Both the position numbers and the translations under genes were made by a program. This document shows, one piece after another, positions 1-10,564 of a stretch of DNA of 64,000 bases. Each line of letters starts with the position of its first letter. Positions within the stretch are counted from its first letter, which is position 1. Below the pieces are notes generated by a model that saw only the letters and a list, made by a program, of their open reading frames with translations, ran no database searches and was not told the origin of the DNA. The stretch is from assembly GCA_900618795.1 (NCBI GenBank), contig UYJD01000003.1:220262-284261 (forward strand), read 5' to 3'. The stretch comes from Cyanodermella asteris. Lineage: Eukaryota > Ascomycota > Lecanoromycetes > Ostropales > Stictidaceae.

Positions 1-736
1 ATTGCGAATATTTATCGAAATGAGCAAGACTTGGAATTTCCTGGCGGCGAGCTGGCAGGATGTTGCGGAGCTGCTGCAACAATCATTTCTTGCAGGTTAC
101 ATACTTGGTCGTCTGCCTTGGAGGGGAACATTTCGGGAAAGAAAATGTAGAGTGGTATGGCTTTGCACAGGACAGCATCAGGGCCCCGAATCGGGTATAA
201 CTTCCAGATCGCTCATCGCTGGTTAACATAAACGAGCATAAACTCAACCGACCAGCCATTCCCCACTTGACAACATTGATCGACGCGTCATGAGGCTGTG
301 TGTGTGTGTGAGTGGACTGGAACTTTTTGGCAGCCGCTATTACATAAGTTGTGAGTGGGACACTTAGCAATGAGCTAGTCTCTATGCTGTCAACATTCTG
401 TGATATGATCATGGAAAGAAATCGATGGTGGCGAAAATGGGGCAAATTGCTTTGGACATGAAGTTCAGTCGTGCCCCACAATGGGCGTGCTGCATCGTAC
501 GTCGTTCGGCAGAGATGCGGTGGAGGTCAAGCGTTAACGGGGGATCATCAGAAATTTGGTGATTTACAACGGTCAAGCCAATGACGCGTACAGATTGCGA
601 CCCAGGACACGGCTTCAGGATGTTGGTTTCTGCCTGGATTTGTCTACCAAGGTAACTTTGCCACGTAAGATGCGGCGTCTCGCGTCGTACGGCCTTGGGA
701 AGAAGAGCTGAGTCAACCACCACCCCGGCATCTTCT
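1..736. other. intergenic, no supported gene
   Basis: No reading frame here has a recognisable domain or a convincing start. A short GT microsatellite lies at about 297-311. Partial exons of a gene outside the window cannot be excluded. Confidence 0.5.
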
Positions 737-746
737 ATTCGCTTTC
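737..746 (+). repeat. target site duplication, left copy
   Basis: ATTCGCTTTC directly abuts the left arm of the MITE and is repeated exactly at 1164-1173. Confidence 0.85.
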
Positions 747-1163
747 CGGTAAAAGACTTCAAACCCCTGCAATCCTCCAGAAAAGACTTCGGGCCTAGAA
801 AAGACTTTGGACCTCCCGCAACACCCGCGGCGGTTAGTCAACCGAGCATAGCGAGTGTTTGTGGAGGTTAGTTGAGGAGCGTTAGCGAGTGATTAGGGGG
901 TTAGGTGGCTAGTATTAGGGGCTAGGGTTCGGGTTATTTGGAGTATCTTTGGCGCGAAGCGCCTTGGTTAGGAGGTCAGTAGTGCTACTTAGAATTACTT
1001 GAATTAGTTGACTCGATAGTTGACGCTTTAGTTGACGATTCTAGGTGGCTAATAGGCGGGTGTTAGCTAACCTCCAGGTGCTACTCGCCGGCTTGGGGTC
1101 CGAAGTCTTTTCTGGGCCCGAAGTCTTTTATTTGACTTTGCAGGGGTTTGAAGTCTTTTGCCG
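747..1163. mobile_element. MITE, Mutator-like, with 73-bp terminal inverted repeats
   Basis: This 417-bp non-autonomous DNA transposon has inverted arms at 747-819 and 1091-1163. The first 26 bp of the arms differ at one base, and the whole 73 bp match at about 80 %. Each arm carries three copies of AAAAGACTT. The element is flanked by a perfect 10-bp direct repeat, ATTCGCTTTC, at 737-746 and 1164-1173. That length of duplication with long arms is typical of Mutator-like elements. The core has no coding capacity. It is rich in TTAGG-like words and contains small hairpins, for example GGCGCGAAGCGCC. The intact duplication suggests a fairly recent insertion. Superfamily assignment is an inference from duplication length and arm length only. 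Confidence 0.85.
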
Positions 1164-1173
1164 ATTCGCTTTC
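1164..1173 (+). repeat. target site duplication, right copy
   Basis: Exact copy of 737-746, directly after the right arm of the MITE. Confidence 0.85.
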
Positions 1174-1897
1174 ATCAAGCCAGCGCTAGCACGCTGCAGA
1201 CCCGTAAGCGGCACGGACGGCCACGCATTCGCGCCAGTCCGGGATGATAATACTGCCTTTGTAGGCATTTTCTGCTACCGACCTGCCGGATGCGGGCCAG
1301 CGGCGCAGCTTTAGCTTTAGCCTTTTCGGCCACGGACTTCCACGCTTTTCCTGCGCTCTGGCGGCGGTGGGGAAGCTGGCTACAGTACAGTGCTTTGGCG
1401 AAGACAGTAGTGCTGCTTAACAATTATCATTCCATGCACAGACTCGCAGTCCTGCAGCCCGACAGGGCTGTCTAGATGTCTTCGCACGCTGCAGCCAATG
1501 GCAGCAAGCTTACTTGTTCGCCGGGAAGCAAGTCGGGCCCGTCTTCCAGCTCCCAGTCCGTCACCGTTTTGATCGCGACTTCGCCAACTCGGCCCTGGGA
1601 ATAGCAAAACCCCGAGATCTGTACCAGCATCATAGATACTTATTCCAACCAAGTGTCTCACCCACTAATGCCATTTTCTCCATTCACATCTTACTGCCCA
1701 CCCAACACGTATCGTTAGTCAGTAATTCTTGTGCCTTCTCTGCTCTCCTCCCTCTCGTGCGACTTTCGACATATCCCACTGCCTTTCACCTCTGTTCTCC
1801 CCGAGCCAGTCCGGCCATGCCATCTTTGCCGTAGTCACATATCGTGCCTGTCCGTGTTACTGCTGCACCTCTACACACCAGGCCACTCGGCACCACC
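1174..1897 (+). promoter_or_regulatory. upstream region and leader of the ABC transporter gene
   Basis: No gene is supported here. From about 1640 to 1890 the + strand is rich in C and T, as is usual for fungal promoters and 5' leaders. The MITE sits about 730 bp upstream of the start codon, so it could lie within the promoter. No specific operator was recognised. Confidence 0.4.
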
Positions 1898-4800
1898 ATG
1901 GCCGCCCCAGAGAAGGGCCCGTCCGCCGTCGACGGCCCGCAGCTCCGTGACGCTTTCGCCGATCCCATGGCACAAGCCCAGAACTCCAACATTGATGAAC
2001 CTGCCGTTGCAGAGCCCAGGCCAGAGTATGAGCAGGCCTCTTCGTCGGGTTCTTCCCTGCATACTCCAACGGACAAGGACATTGAGAAAGAGCTGGGACA
2101 GTTACGAACCGACAACGACGACCGACCTCGAGCATACCGTACTGTCACAACCGCCACAGAACAGTCCGCCGTGTCCCTCAATGCAGCCGAGAAAGCACAG
2201 AACGTTCGCGATGCTTTGCCCTGGTACAGAAAGCTCAACCCTTTGCGATGGGGCAAGGTTCCGACCCTACCCGAAGAGCGCCAGATCTCGCGGGAATATG
2301 GCGCCAACTTCTTCAGCAAGCTCACCTTCCAGTGGATGGCCCCGATCATGACTGCTGGATATAGAAGGCCTCTCGAAATCGAGGATATATGGAAGGTCAA
2401 CCCAGATCGTGGAGCTGACCTAATAGCCAGCTGTCTGCAAAAGAACTTTCACACGCGGGTGGACAGTGGAAACAGCGAACCCTTGGTCATGGCACTGTAC
2501 GACACATTCAAATTCGAGTTCATTCTTGGAGGTCTGTGCCAGCTGTCGAGTACCATTTTTCAGGTCATGACTCCTTTTGCCTTACGATTCCTCATTCAGT
2601 TTGCGACCGAGCTTTATGATGCTTCTCACGGTATTGAGACAGGATCAACGCCGTCGACCGGCCAAGCGATTGGGCTGGTCATCGGGATTTTCGCCATGCA
2701 GGTGCTACAGAGCACCGGCACCAACCATTTCATCTACCGGGGTATGATGGTAGGTGGCCAGTCTCGAGCGGCGCTCATTGCTTTGATTCTCGAGAAGAGC
2801 ATGAAGCTGAGTGGTAGAGCCAGAGCTGGTGGTTCAGTCAGTGCCGAACAGGAGCGGCTAAAAGCTTTGCAGGCCGAGAGGCACGCGAAAAGAAGTTTTG
2901 TGAAGCGGTTGATCGTAAAGTATGTCTTCAAAAAGGACCAAAAGCCGGGGGCTCCGAAACAGGTAGAGCAGGGTTGGTCCAATGGTCGGATCGTCAATCT
3001 GATGTCCACCGACACTTACCGTATCGATCAGGCTAGTGGTCTGTTCCATATGCTGTGGACTAGCCCTGTTGCCATCGTCCTCACCCTTGTCTTGCTGCTG
3101 ATCAACTTGGAATACTCTGCTCTTGCCGGATTTGCTCTGCTGGTCGTCGGCGTGCCATTGTTGACGAAGGCAGTCAAATCCTTGATTGTGCGTCGAAAAG
3201 CCATCAACAAAATAACTGACCAGCGGGTCTCTCTCACGCAGGAAATACTCCAGTCCGTGCGCTTCGTCAAGTACTTTGGCTGGGAGAGCAGTTTCCTGAA
3301 CCGACTGTACGTGCTTCGGAAGAAGGAAATATCCGGTGTGCAGAAGTTGCTCACAATCCGAAACGCTATCCTGGCTGTCTCCATGTCCCTTCCCACCCTG
3401 GCTTCCATGTTGTCATTCATAACGTACAAGGGCACACACAAAGCCTTCAATTACTCGACAGTGTTCTCATCACTTGCACTTTTCAATGCTTTGCGCATGC
3501 CCCTGAACTTGCTGCCAATGGTCATAGGTCAAGTCACAGATGCAGCTGATTCCATCGATCGTATTCAGGAATTCATGCTGGCCGAAGAACAAGGCGATGA
3601 TGTGGAATGGGACATGAACTTGAAGAATGGAATCGAAGTCAAGAATGGCGATTTTGCTTGGGAGAGGACATCTGAGAAGGAAAAGGATACCGTGAAGGAC
3701 AAATCGAACTCGCCAAGTCGGTCAGCACAGAAAGCTTTTGACGAAAAGGCGACTGACGACTCTTCAAGCGAAGAGACCCAGATTGAACCATTCAAGCTGC
3801 AAAATATTAATCTGGAAGTCGACCGGAAAGAGCTAATTGCTGTTATTGGCACAGTAGGCTCAGGAAAAAGCTCTCTTCTGGCAGCTTTGGCCGGAGATAT
3901 GCGCCAAACCTCCGGTTCCATCAAAATGGGGGCGTCTCGCGCGTTCTGTCCACAGTATGCATGGATTCAGAATGCCACCGTCAAAGACAACATACTGTTC
4001 GGAAAGGATATGAATCGACAATGGTATGAGGAGGTCATTGATGCTTGCGCATTAAGGCCTGACCTGGACATGTTGCCAGCCGGTGAACTCACGGAGATTG
4101 GCGAGCGTGGTATTACGGTCTCTGGAGGTCAGAAACAACGTCTCAACATTGCAAGGGCAATCTACTTTGACAGCGACATTGTCCTCCTGGACGACCCACT
4201 TTCAGCTGTGGATGCCCATGTTGGCCGCCACATTTTCGACAATGCCATTTGCGGACTGTTGAAAGACAAATGCAGAATCTTGGCCACCCATCAGCTCCAC
4301 GTGCTTCACCGATGTGATCGCATCGTCTGGTTGGAAGACGGAAAAATTGTTGCAATTGACACTTTTGACAATTTGATGGAGAACAATCCGGAATTTCAGA
4401 AGATGCTCGCCACAACTGCCCAAGAAGAGGAGAAAGAAAAGGACAAGGAGAAGGTCAATGACGAAGTCGAAGAAGAGAAGAAGGATCTCAACAAGTCGGC
4501 GAAGAAAAAGAAGAAACAAGCTGCCCTGATGCAGCAGGAAGAACGCGCCGTAAAATCGGTTTCGTGGGATGTCTATGCCGGCTACATAAAAGCTGCCGGC
4601 GGTCTGTGGATCGCACCCATTTGCATTGTCCTTCTCATCACTTCTCAAGGTTCAAACATCGTCACCTCTCTGTGGTTGTCTTTCTGGACATCTAACAGGT
4701 GGGGCTACACTGATGGCCAATATATAGGTGTTTATGTTGGCCTGGCCTTCGCACAGGCGGCTCTGATGTTCCTCTTTACAGTATCTCTAGCCGTCTTTGG

Positions 4801-6409
4801 CACGAATGCTTCGAGACAACTCCTTCAAAATGCCATGCACCGAGTTCTCCGTGCCCCTATGCAATTCTTCGATACAACCCCCCTTGGCCGCATTACGAAC
4901 CGATTCGCCAAGGATGTTGATACAATGGACAACACCCTTACGGACGCAATCCGAATGTTCGCAATGACAATGGCCAACATTGTGGCTGTGTTCATCCTGG
5001 TGGTAGCGTATTACTACTATTTTGCGATTGCCCTAGGGCCACTTATTGTCATGTTTGTATTCTCGGCCAACTTTTACCGATCCAGTGCCCGAGAGATGAA
5101 GCGTCACGAGGCCGTCTTACGATCCGATGTCTTTGCAAAGTTCTCTGAAACGGTTTCCGGCATTTCCAGCATTCGCGCATACGGTCTTCAAAAGCACTTC
5201 AACACGGTTTTCAGGCGCAGCCTCGATAATATGAATAGCGCCTACTTCCTCACTTACGCCAATCAGCGATGGCTGGGTGTCAGAATCGATGCGATTGGTA
5301 ACCTCATGGTGCTCGTTGTCGGTATCCTGGTTGCTACCAATACTTTCCAGGTCGGGCCCAGCATTGCCGGGTTGGTCTTGAGTTATATCCTTTCTGTTGT
5401 GCAGCTGATGCAGTTCACTGTCCGCCAGCTGGCCGAAGTCGAGAACGCCATGAATGCCACCGAACGAATCCAGTACTACGCCACCTCACTGGACGAGGAA
5501 GCACCAGCCCACCTGAAGGAAGTTGAAAAGTCATGGCCGCAGAAGGGAGATATTGTTTTCGACAATGTTCAGATGCGCTACCGGGCTGGCCTCCCCCTTG
5601 TACTCAAGGGCTTTGACATGCACGTACGCGGTGGCGAGCGAATCGGTATCGTCGGCCGCACTGGGGCCGGCAAGTCCTCAATCATGTCGACGCTGTTCCG
5701 CCTCGTTGAATTATCTGGTGGCAAGATAAGCATCGACGGCAAGAACATTGCCGAGCTAGGCCTCCAGGACCTCCGCAGTGGCTTGTCCATCATCCCGCAG
5801 GATCCTACACTCTTCAAGGGCACCATTCGCAGCAATCTTGACCCCTTCAATCAACATACCGATCTCGCCTTGTGGGCTGCGCTTCGCCAAGCCGGTCTCG
5901 TCGAGACACCAAGCCCCGAAGAAGCCAACGCATCTCGCAACTCAGTGGAGGTGTCGATAGAAAAGCCTCTCACCACCAATGCCCAACCGTCCGCTGCCTC
6001 TCGCATTCACCTCGACTCTGTTGTCGAAGAAGAGGGTCTCAACTTCTCCCTCGGCCAGCGCCAGCTCATGGCCCTCGCCCGCGCCCTCGTCCGTGGCTCA
6101 CAGATCATTGTCTGCGATGAGGCGACGTCCAGCGTCGACATGGAGACGGACCAAAAGATCCAGCGCACCATAGCAACGGCGTTCCGTGGCAAGACGCTGC
6201 TTTGCATCGCTCATCGTCTCAAGACGATTATCGGGTATGATCGGATCTGTGTCATGGATGCAGGCCGCATCGTGGAGCTGGACGAGCCGTTGGCGCTCTG
6301 GGAGAAAGGTGGCATCTTCAGGGCAATGTGCGAGCGGAGTGGCATTCGCAAGGAGGATTTCGAAGAGATGAGGGTGGAGTTCGGAGCGGCGGACAGGACT
6401 ACGGAGTAA
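1898..6409 (+). CDS. Yor1-type ABCC multidrug exporter
   Basis: Full-size ABC exporter of the ABCC (MRP/Yor1) subfamily, intronless, 1503 aa. The order is a soluble N-terminus of about 160 residues, membrane domain 1, NBD1, a charged lysine-rich linker (about 840-885), membrane domain 2, then NBD2. NBD1 has Walker A GTVGSGKSS (about 651), signature VSGGQKQR (about 741) and Walker B VLLDDP (about 761). The Asp replacing the usual catalytic Glu is characteristic of the degenerate first site in this family. NBD2 has Walker A GRTGAGKSS (about 1254), an altered signature FSLGQRQ and a canonical Walker B IIVCDEATSSVD. Yeast Yor1 exports oligomycin and many organic anions at the plasma membrane; the substrate here is not known. 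The ATG at 1898 follows CACCACC, a good initiation context; no in-frame ATG lies further upstream in the open frame. Confidence 0.93.
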   Translation: MAAPEKGPSAVDGPQLRDAFADPMAQAQNSNIDEPAVAEPRPEYEQASSSGSSLHTPTDKDIEKELGQLRTDNDDRPRAYRTVTTATEQSAVSLNAAEKAQNVRDALPWYRKLNPLRWGKVPTLPEERQISREYGANFFSKLTFQWMAPIMTAGYRRPLEIEDIWKVNPDRGADLIASCLQKNFHTRVDSGNSEPLVMALYDTFKFEFILGGLCQLSSTIFQVMTPFALRFLIQFATELYDASHGIETGSTPSTGQAIGLVIGIFAMQVLQSTGTNHFIYRGMMVGGQSRAALIALILEKSMKLSGRARAGGSVSAEQERLKALQAERHAKRSFVKRLIVKYVFKKDQKPGAPKQVEQGWSNGRIVNLMSTDTYRIDQASGLFHMLWTSPVAIVLTLVLLLINLEYSALAGFALLVVGVPLLTKAVKSLIVRRKAINKITDQRVSLTQEILQSVRFVKYFGWESSFLNRLYVLRKKEISGVQKLLTIRNAILAVSMSLPTLASMLSFITYKGTHKAFNYSTVFSSLALFNALRMPLNLLPMVIGQVTDAADSIDRIQEFMLAEEQGDDVEWDMNLKNGIEVKNGDFAWERTSEKEKDTVKDKSNSPSRSAQKAFDEKATDDSSSEETQIEPFKLQNINLEVDRKELIAVIGTVGSGKSSLLAALAGDMRQTSGSIKMGASRAFCPQYAWIQNATVKDNILFGKDMNRQWYEEVIDACALRPDLDMLPAGELTEIGERGITVSGGQKQRLNIARAIYFDSDIVLLDDPLSAVDAHVGRHIFDNAICGLLKDKCRILATHQLHVLHRCDRIVWLEDGKIVAIDTFDNLMENNPEFQKMLATTAQEEEKEKDKEKVNDEVEEEKKDLNKSAKKKKKQAALMQQEERAVKSVSWDVYAGYIKAAGGLWIAPICIVLLITSQGSNIVTSLWLSFWTSNRWGYTDGQYIGVYVGLAFAQAALMFLFTVSLAVFGTNASRQLLQNAMHRVLRAPMQFFDTTPLGRITNRFAKDVDTMDNTLTDAIRMFAMTMANIVAVFILVVAYYYYFAIALGPLIVMFVFSANFYRSSAREMKRHEAVLRSDVFAKFSETVSGISSIRAYGLQKHFNTVFRRSLDNMNSAYFLTYANQRWLGVRIDAIGNLMVLVVGILVATNTFQVGPSIAGLVLSYILSVVQLMQFTVRQLAEVENAMNATERIQYYATSLDEEAPAHLKEVEKSWPQKGDIVFDNVQMRYRAGLPLVLKGFDMHVRGGERIGIVGRTGAGKSSIMSTLFRLVELSGGKISIDGKNIAELGLQDLRSGLSIIPQDPTLFKGTIRSNLDPFNQHTDLALWAALRQAGLVETPSPEEANASRNSVEVSIEKPLTTNAQPSAASRIHLDSVVEEEGLNFSLGQRQLMALARALVRGSQIIVCDEATSSVDMETDQKIQRTIATAFRGKTLLCIAHRLKTIIGYDRICVMDAGRIVELDEPLALWEKGGIFRAMCERSGIRKEDFEEMRVEFGAADRTTE

Positions 6410-7297
6410 GCGGTGGAGCTGAGATTGGAATTTTGCATATTAGCGAATCATCAAGGATCAGGCCTTTGCATACAACAATTATGCGTGCTGTCCTGAATTG
6501 TCTGGACTATCCAGGCAAAGACATGGCTGGAATCAGGAGCGAGCTTATGTGAGGGGTCTTCAGCTTCTCACGAAACAGTCACGAGGTGATGAAATCAGGA
6601 ACGGAGAATGGCTGGCAACGGACACGTTATAGATTTATGATAGGAGTTAAAATCACGCAAGTCGCAAGACAATTGCACCATAGCATTAGCGAACGCTTGA
6701 TTTCCAACGACCAGAATGGCATCATCGAATCCTTGCGCCCTGCTCATGTGACTTGACGATAAGGAGATTGACCGTCGGCTTGTGGACTAGCGGAAAGCAC
6801 TGCCCATGCCAACATGAATCGTTCCTGACCAGCCGTTGATCGCAATCAATCCACCAGGGCTGTCATCGCCGGCTCACAGGCAGTAGAGTCCCACCTGCCG
6901 AAGCCCGTTGCAGAGGCTTTCTCAACCGAGATGGTGCCCCCGGCGGATGTAGGTGAGCAGATCAGGGCAGAGCTGCCCGACGGCTTTTTGCTGACACAGT
7001 TGCAGATATTAGGCGTCCACATACAAAGTTGGCACCATGCGCAGCGCCAACGACCGCACAGTATAAAAGCTCTTGGTCGAGTATACCCAGGTGTACAGTA
7101 TCGGTGGCCTCTGTTCCTTGAACTGGGTTCGTGGCCTGAGGTGTCTCGACAAGATCGCCAATTGTCTCCGCGTCCGCATTGATTTTACCCTCAAGCAGAT
7201 TCGGAGGACTCTCAAACTCTGTGTGATGGCCGAACGTGGTCACATGCCGTCGTATTCTGGAGATGCAGTATGCTGCTACGGATCCCATTCGTGGATC
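6410..7297. other. intergenic between ABC gene and HET relic
   Basis: Contains the 3' flank of the ABC gene. No convincing reading frame. The low-similarity tail of the HET relic may extend into the right end. Confidence 0.4.
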
Positions 7298-8837
7298 TCA
7301 GCCCACGCTGAAGCCTCCTCGCTGACGGAGATGCGAAGAATGTGCGCACTGACACGCAGCATGGCGGTCGCCATCAGACCAGAGTGATTGTGGAGATCTT
7401 GTGGTTACGACGTCGATGCAGAAGATGCCCATTATCGGCTCATGGGGGGCTCGAGTTTCGTCAAGATCCATCGGTATGCAGAGAGTGGAGGCCATGAGGA
7501 AATGAACACGTTTGAATTCGCTGTGACGGCTTGAGGTCCGCTGATACAGTATCTCCATCGTATGCCGGCTTTCCGGGACTCGTCCTGAGATTGTGCGCCC
7601 AAACACCAAAGCAGTAAATCGAATGTCTACTCTCAGCTGCAAATAGAGCTCCAGGAACCACGCTGCCAATCCGGTGAGAGCGCACACTCGATCCTTTCTG
7701 ATAGGTTGCGAAAGTGCTTCATGTAGTCTTTGAACAGATGGGACCAGAGCATGTCGAGCTCGTTGGCGCTCGGAGGAGTTGCTTGTTGCATACGCAGTTG
7801 TAGTTTGCCAGGTTTCCGTGAACGAACGCGTCTTCTAGCTCACGTTGTAGTCCAACGCGGCAAGCCCAGACCAAATGATTCCCCGTGAGGAAAAGACATC
7901 GTGAAGCCAAAAACATTTCTCGAATGCACCAGCTCCGTCGGAAAGCTGCTTGACGGTGCCACGTATTGGCTGGTTGATCGAGTAAATAAATGCCCAGGCC
8001 ACCCTGCTTTGGACCTCTCGCCCATGGAAGGTCAAATTCTAGATCTCGAAGCAATACTTCCGGCTGCAAATGACGAATCAAACCTTGATCGCAGGACAAC
8101 GATGCCAGCGCCACAATATCCAAGCTTGAGTCCTCGTAGACGAGGTTCATGATACCGGCATGACCCAGCCAGTCCTCGCCACCAACAGGATCTTCGATGA
8201 GGAATGCACAAGGAGTATGTCCAAAGGTAATGAATGTCGAGGTCATCACAAAGCTTGATCATTTCCCGAAATGTTCGTCCGAGGCTCGAGAGATCTACAT
8301 TCTGGTGGCATTCATGGACCGTCGAGAGTGTGAGCGTCTTTAACCGCTTCGAGCCCCAACAACGATTCAATGCGGCGCATTCGACGTCCTGATAAGAGCT
8401 TGAACATGACGAATCCACCAAAGTCACGTCAAGTTGACCGAAAACAGATTTGATGCGTAGTAGACGTTTCGGTACCAAAGCGCTCGCCTGTGTTCGAGGC
8501 AATTGTGGCTTTAATGACAGTCCTTTGACCATTCTCTCAAAGTGCTGATGCGTACCGCAGGCAGATGTTCTGTGTGGTATAAACGCTCTGCATATTTGAC
8601 TCCTGCCAAGCAATCTGATCTAGTCTCCAGCTTATGAGGATTTGCGTCGAAAGAATAGGTCTCTGGTCCCACGCTTAAGGAGCCATGACTGCTCCCATTG
8701 ATGGTATAGCGAAATGGAGCGATCAGCTTTTGCCTGGGTATTTTACCGCATCTAAAGCCATCAAACCGCCGTCGTAGACCGGCTTCAGTTGGTAGACTGC
8801 TTGAAGATCCTGGTCGTCCTGCCCAGAATGTTTCCAC
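7298..8837 (-). pseudogene. HET-domain (heterokaryon incompatibility) gene relic
   Basis: The minus strand carries recognisable blocks of a HET-domain protein spread over different frames. In order they are an N-terminal stretch ending TLREWSKDCH (about 8515), the core with CWGS (about 8360), a block resembling the family's LPKTFRDAI and YLWIDSLCI motifs (SLGRTFREM, YLWTYSLCI; about 8280-8230), then GGEDWLGHAGIMNLVYEDSS with following ALAS (about 8190-8110), a WCIREMFLASR block equal to the family's RAWxLQERLL (about 7920), and a CALTGLAAWF block (about 7680). Successive blocks lie in three different frames without good splice signals between them. Key residues are also altered: the usual ALSYCWG reads ALNRCWG. 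HET proteins trigger death of incompatible heterokaryons; this copy looks inactive. Introns may explain one of the frame changes but not all. Confidence 0.75.
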
Positions 8838-9852
8838 TCAAAGTTGAATTTCTGACTGCCGACACCAAGCGGAGCAAGGCGGGTAATCGAAAGTCGTGGC
8901 GCACATATAGTCGAGAACACCTGTTAATATCCTGCGTCAACTACTATGTATCAACCCCTAGTAATGCGTTGTGAAGCACGTAGGCCTCAACGTCTATAGG
9001 TACCTATAGTAGTGGTTATCAAGGTGGTTATGAACGTAGTAGCGCAAGTAGATGTTCCAGGACATGCGCAACGCTTTTGATTACCCGCCTTGGGCATTGA
9101 TTCTAGATCAATGGTCTTGTTGCCGGTAGAATCAAACAGTTCTTCAGTGAACCTGTACTCGAAGCGGGCCTTGCGGCGAAAGCGTAACCAGCAACTGACG
9201 TCGAGAGCGTTCCTCGTTTCTTCAATGCTACGGTTATTTGGTCGGCGATTCTGATTGAATCTCATCAAAGACCATGCGTCTGAGCATATAGACCTTTCTG
9301 GCATTAGTCTCAGGGCCTCATCAATTCAGGTCTTACAGAAGCGACAGAGCGGCTCAAGCAAGTTGTCCATGACGCGGAAGATGAATATCCTCCCAGTGCT
9401 GAAACACAAGGCTGGCGGTCGAGCATTGTCGAAAAACAAAAAAGAGGGGCAAAAGTTCCGACTGAATGCTGATGGGCCCATTTCAGGTCGAGGCTGTGGT
9501 AGCACAAACTATTTCAACTTGCATGCGACTTGCATGTGTAATTCCAGGGCTGAGGTGGCTAACAACAACCGTTGCATACAGACGTTTACGCCCTAAACAA
9601 ACTTGTTGCATGGGCAGCAGATGCCAATGAATCGTAGATGCAAGGTTGTCGGTGGGAAGACACTCGGTGTGTTGTTACTGTAGATGGGCAGATTCCTGCC
9701 GCAGGTGTTGTGACGTTGTGCGGGGCGGAAGCATCTCCTGCTGTTCCGCCCGCTCCGCAGAAATCTTTTGTAAGGCCTTCGATACAAGCAGAGACAGCGT
9801 CCTTATATTCGAACCAAATCAAGAAAACATCCCGTATCATATCACCAACAGC
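8838..9852. other. intergenic, no supported gene
   Basis: No recognisable coding region. A 16-bp perfect palindrome lies at 8994-9009. The right end contains the promoter and leader of the PBDC1-like gene. Confidence 0.4.
8994..9009. repeat. 16-bp perfect palindrome
   Basis: CTATAGGTACCTATAG reads the same on both strands. It lies in an otherwise empty stretch and its role is unknown. Confidence 0.6.
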
Positions 9853-10369
9853 ATGGCAGTCGCACAGGCCAACGCCGGGTTCGACCCGGAAACAGCTGAC
9901 AACCTCGAAGATGTATGCGCTCCATCGACTTGTGCGCCACACGACATACTGACATGGCCTGCAGATGGAGAAGCAGTTCGCCGTCAAAGCCGTCCAACAC
10001 ATGATGACCTACTGGAACATACTCGAGAAGATGCGGGGGTCGAGGTTACGACTAACGAAAATGGACGACGAGATCTACGAACATTTCAGGAAAGAGTTCC
10101 CAGACTTCGACGTCGCTGGGACGATCAATGAGGACGAGATGAAGAACAAGGCGGGCAAAGAGAAGTGGCGAAATTTCATGATGCAATACGAGAAGAAGGT
10201 CGAAGACTACAACTTCGGTACCATGCTGCGCAACAACCCCAAGGAGGAGTACGAGGAGAAATCGACCATTTTTGCCGTTCGCATGCAGTTCTACGCTATC
10301 GAGATTGCGAGGAATAGGGCGGGATTGAACGACTGGATATACGAAAAAGGGCACCAGGACGCAAAGTGA
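9853..10369 (+). CDS. PBDC1-like conserved protein (YPL225W family)
   Basis: Two exons, 9853-9912 and 9965-10369, give 154 aa. The 52-bp intron has GTATGC at the donor, CTGAC near 9947 and GCAG at the acceptor; it is phase 0. The protein matches the PBDC1 (CXorf26/YPL225W) family over its whole length. Recognised blocks are MEKQFAVKA, DDEIYEHFRKEFPD, KEKWRNF, VEDYNFGTMLR and the C-terminal FYAIEIARNRAGLN. Family members are small cytosolic proteins; yeast YPL225W has been linked to biogenesis of translation factor eEF1A. Function here is inferred from family membership only. The gene is convergent with the mS26 gene, with 195 bp between their ends. Confidence 0.9.
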
Positions 10370-10564
10370 TCAAATAAGCGGTGGCTGTCTATGCGGTCGG
10401 AGGCGCCTTGGATTGGAAAAATGATACCCATGAGAAAGGATCTCTTGAATGATCGATGAAATATGATACAGGTGGAACCCTACCCGGCAAGAGCTCAAGG
10501 CAACGTATAATAGACGGGTCGGGATCTGTGATGTACAATATGGCAACGCCTCAAAGCAGAGCAT

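Noticed and set aside
820-1090. Telomere-like TTAGG words in the MITE core
   Set aside because: They are scattered and irregular, not a (TTAGGG)n array, so they are not an internal telomere tract.
1786-2400. 204-codon minus-strand frame under the ABC gene start
   Set aside because: It is antisense to clear ABC transporter sequence, has no family resemblance, and its openness follows from the codon bias of the real gene.
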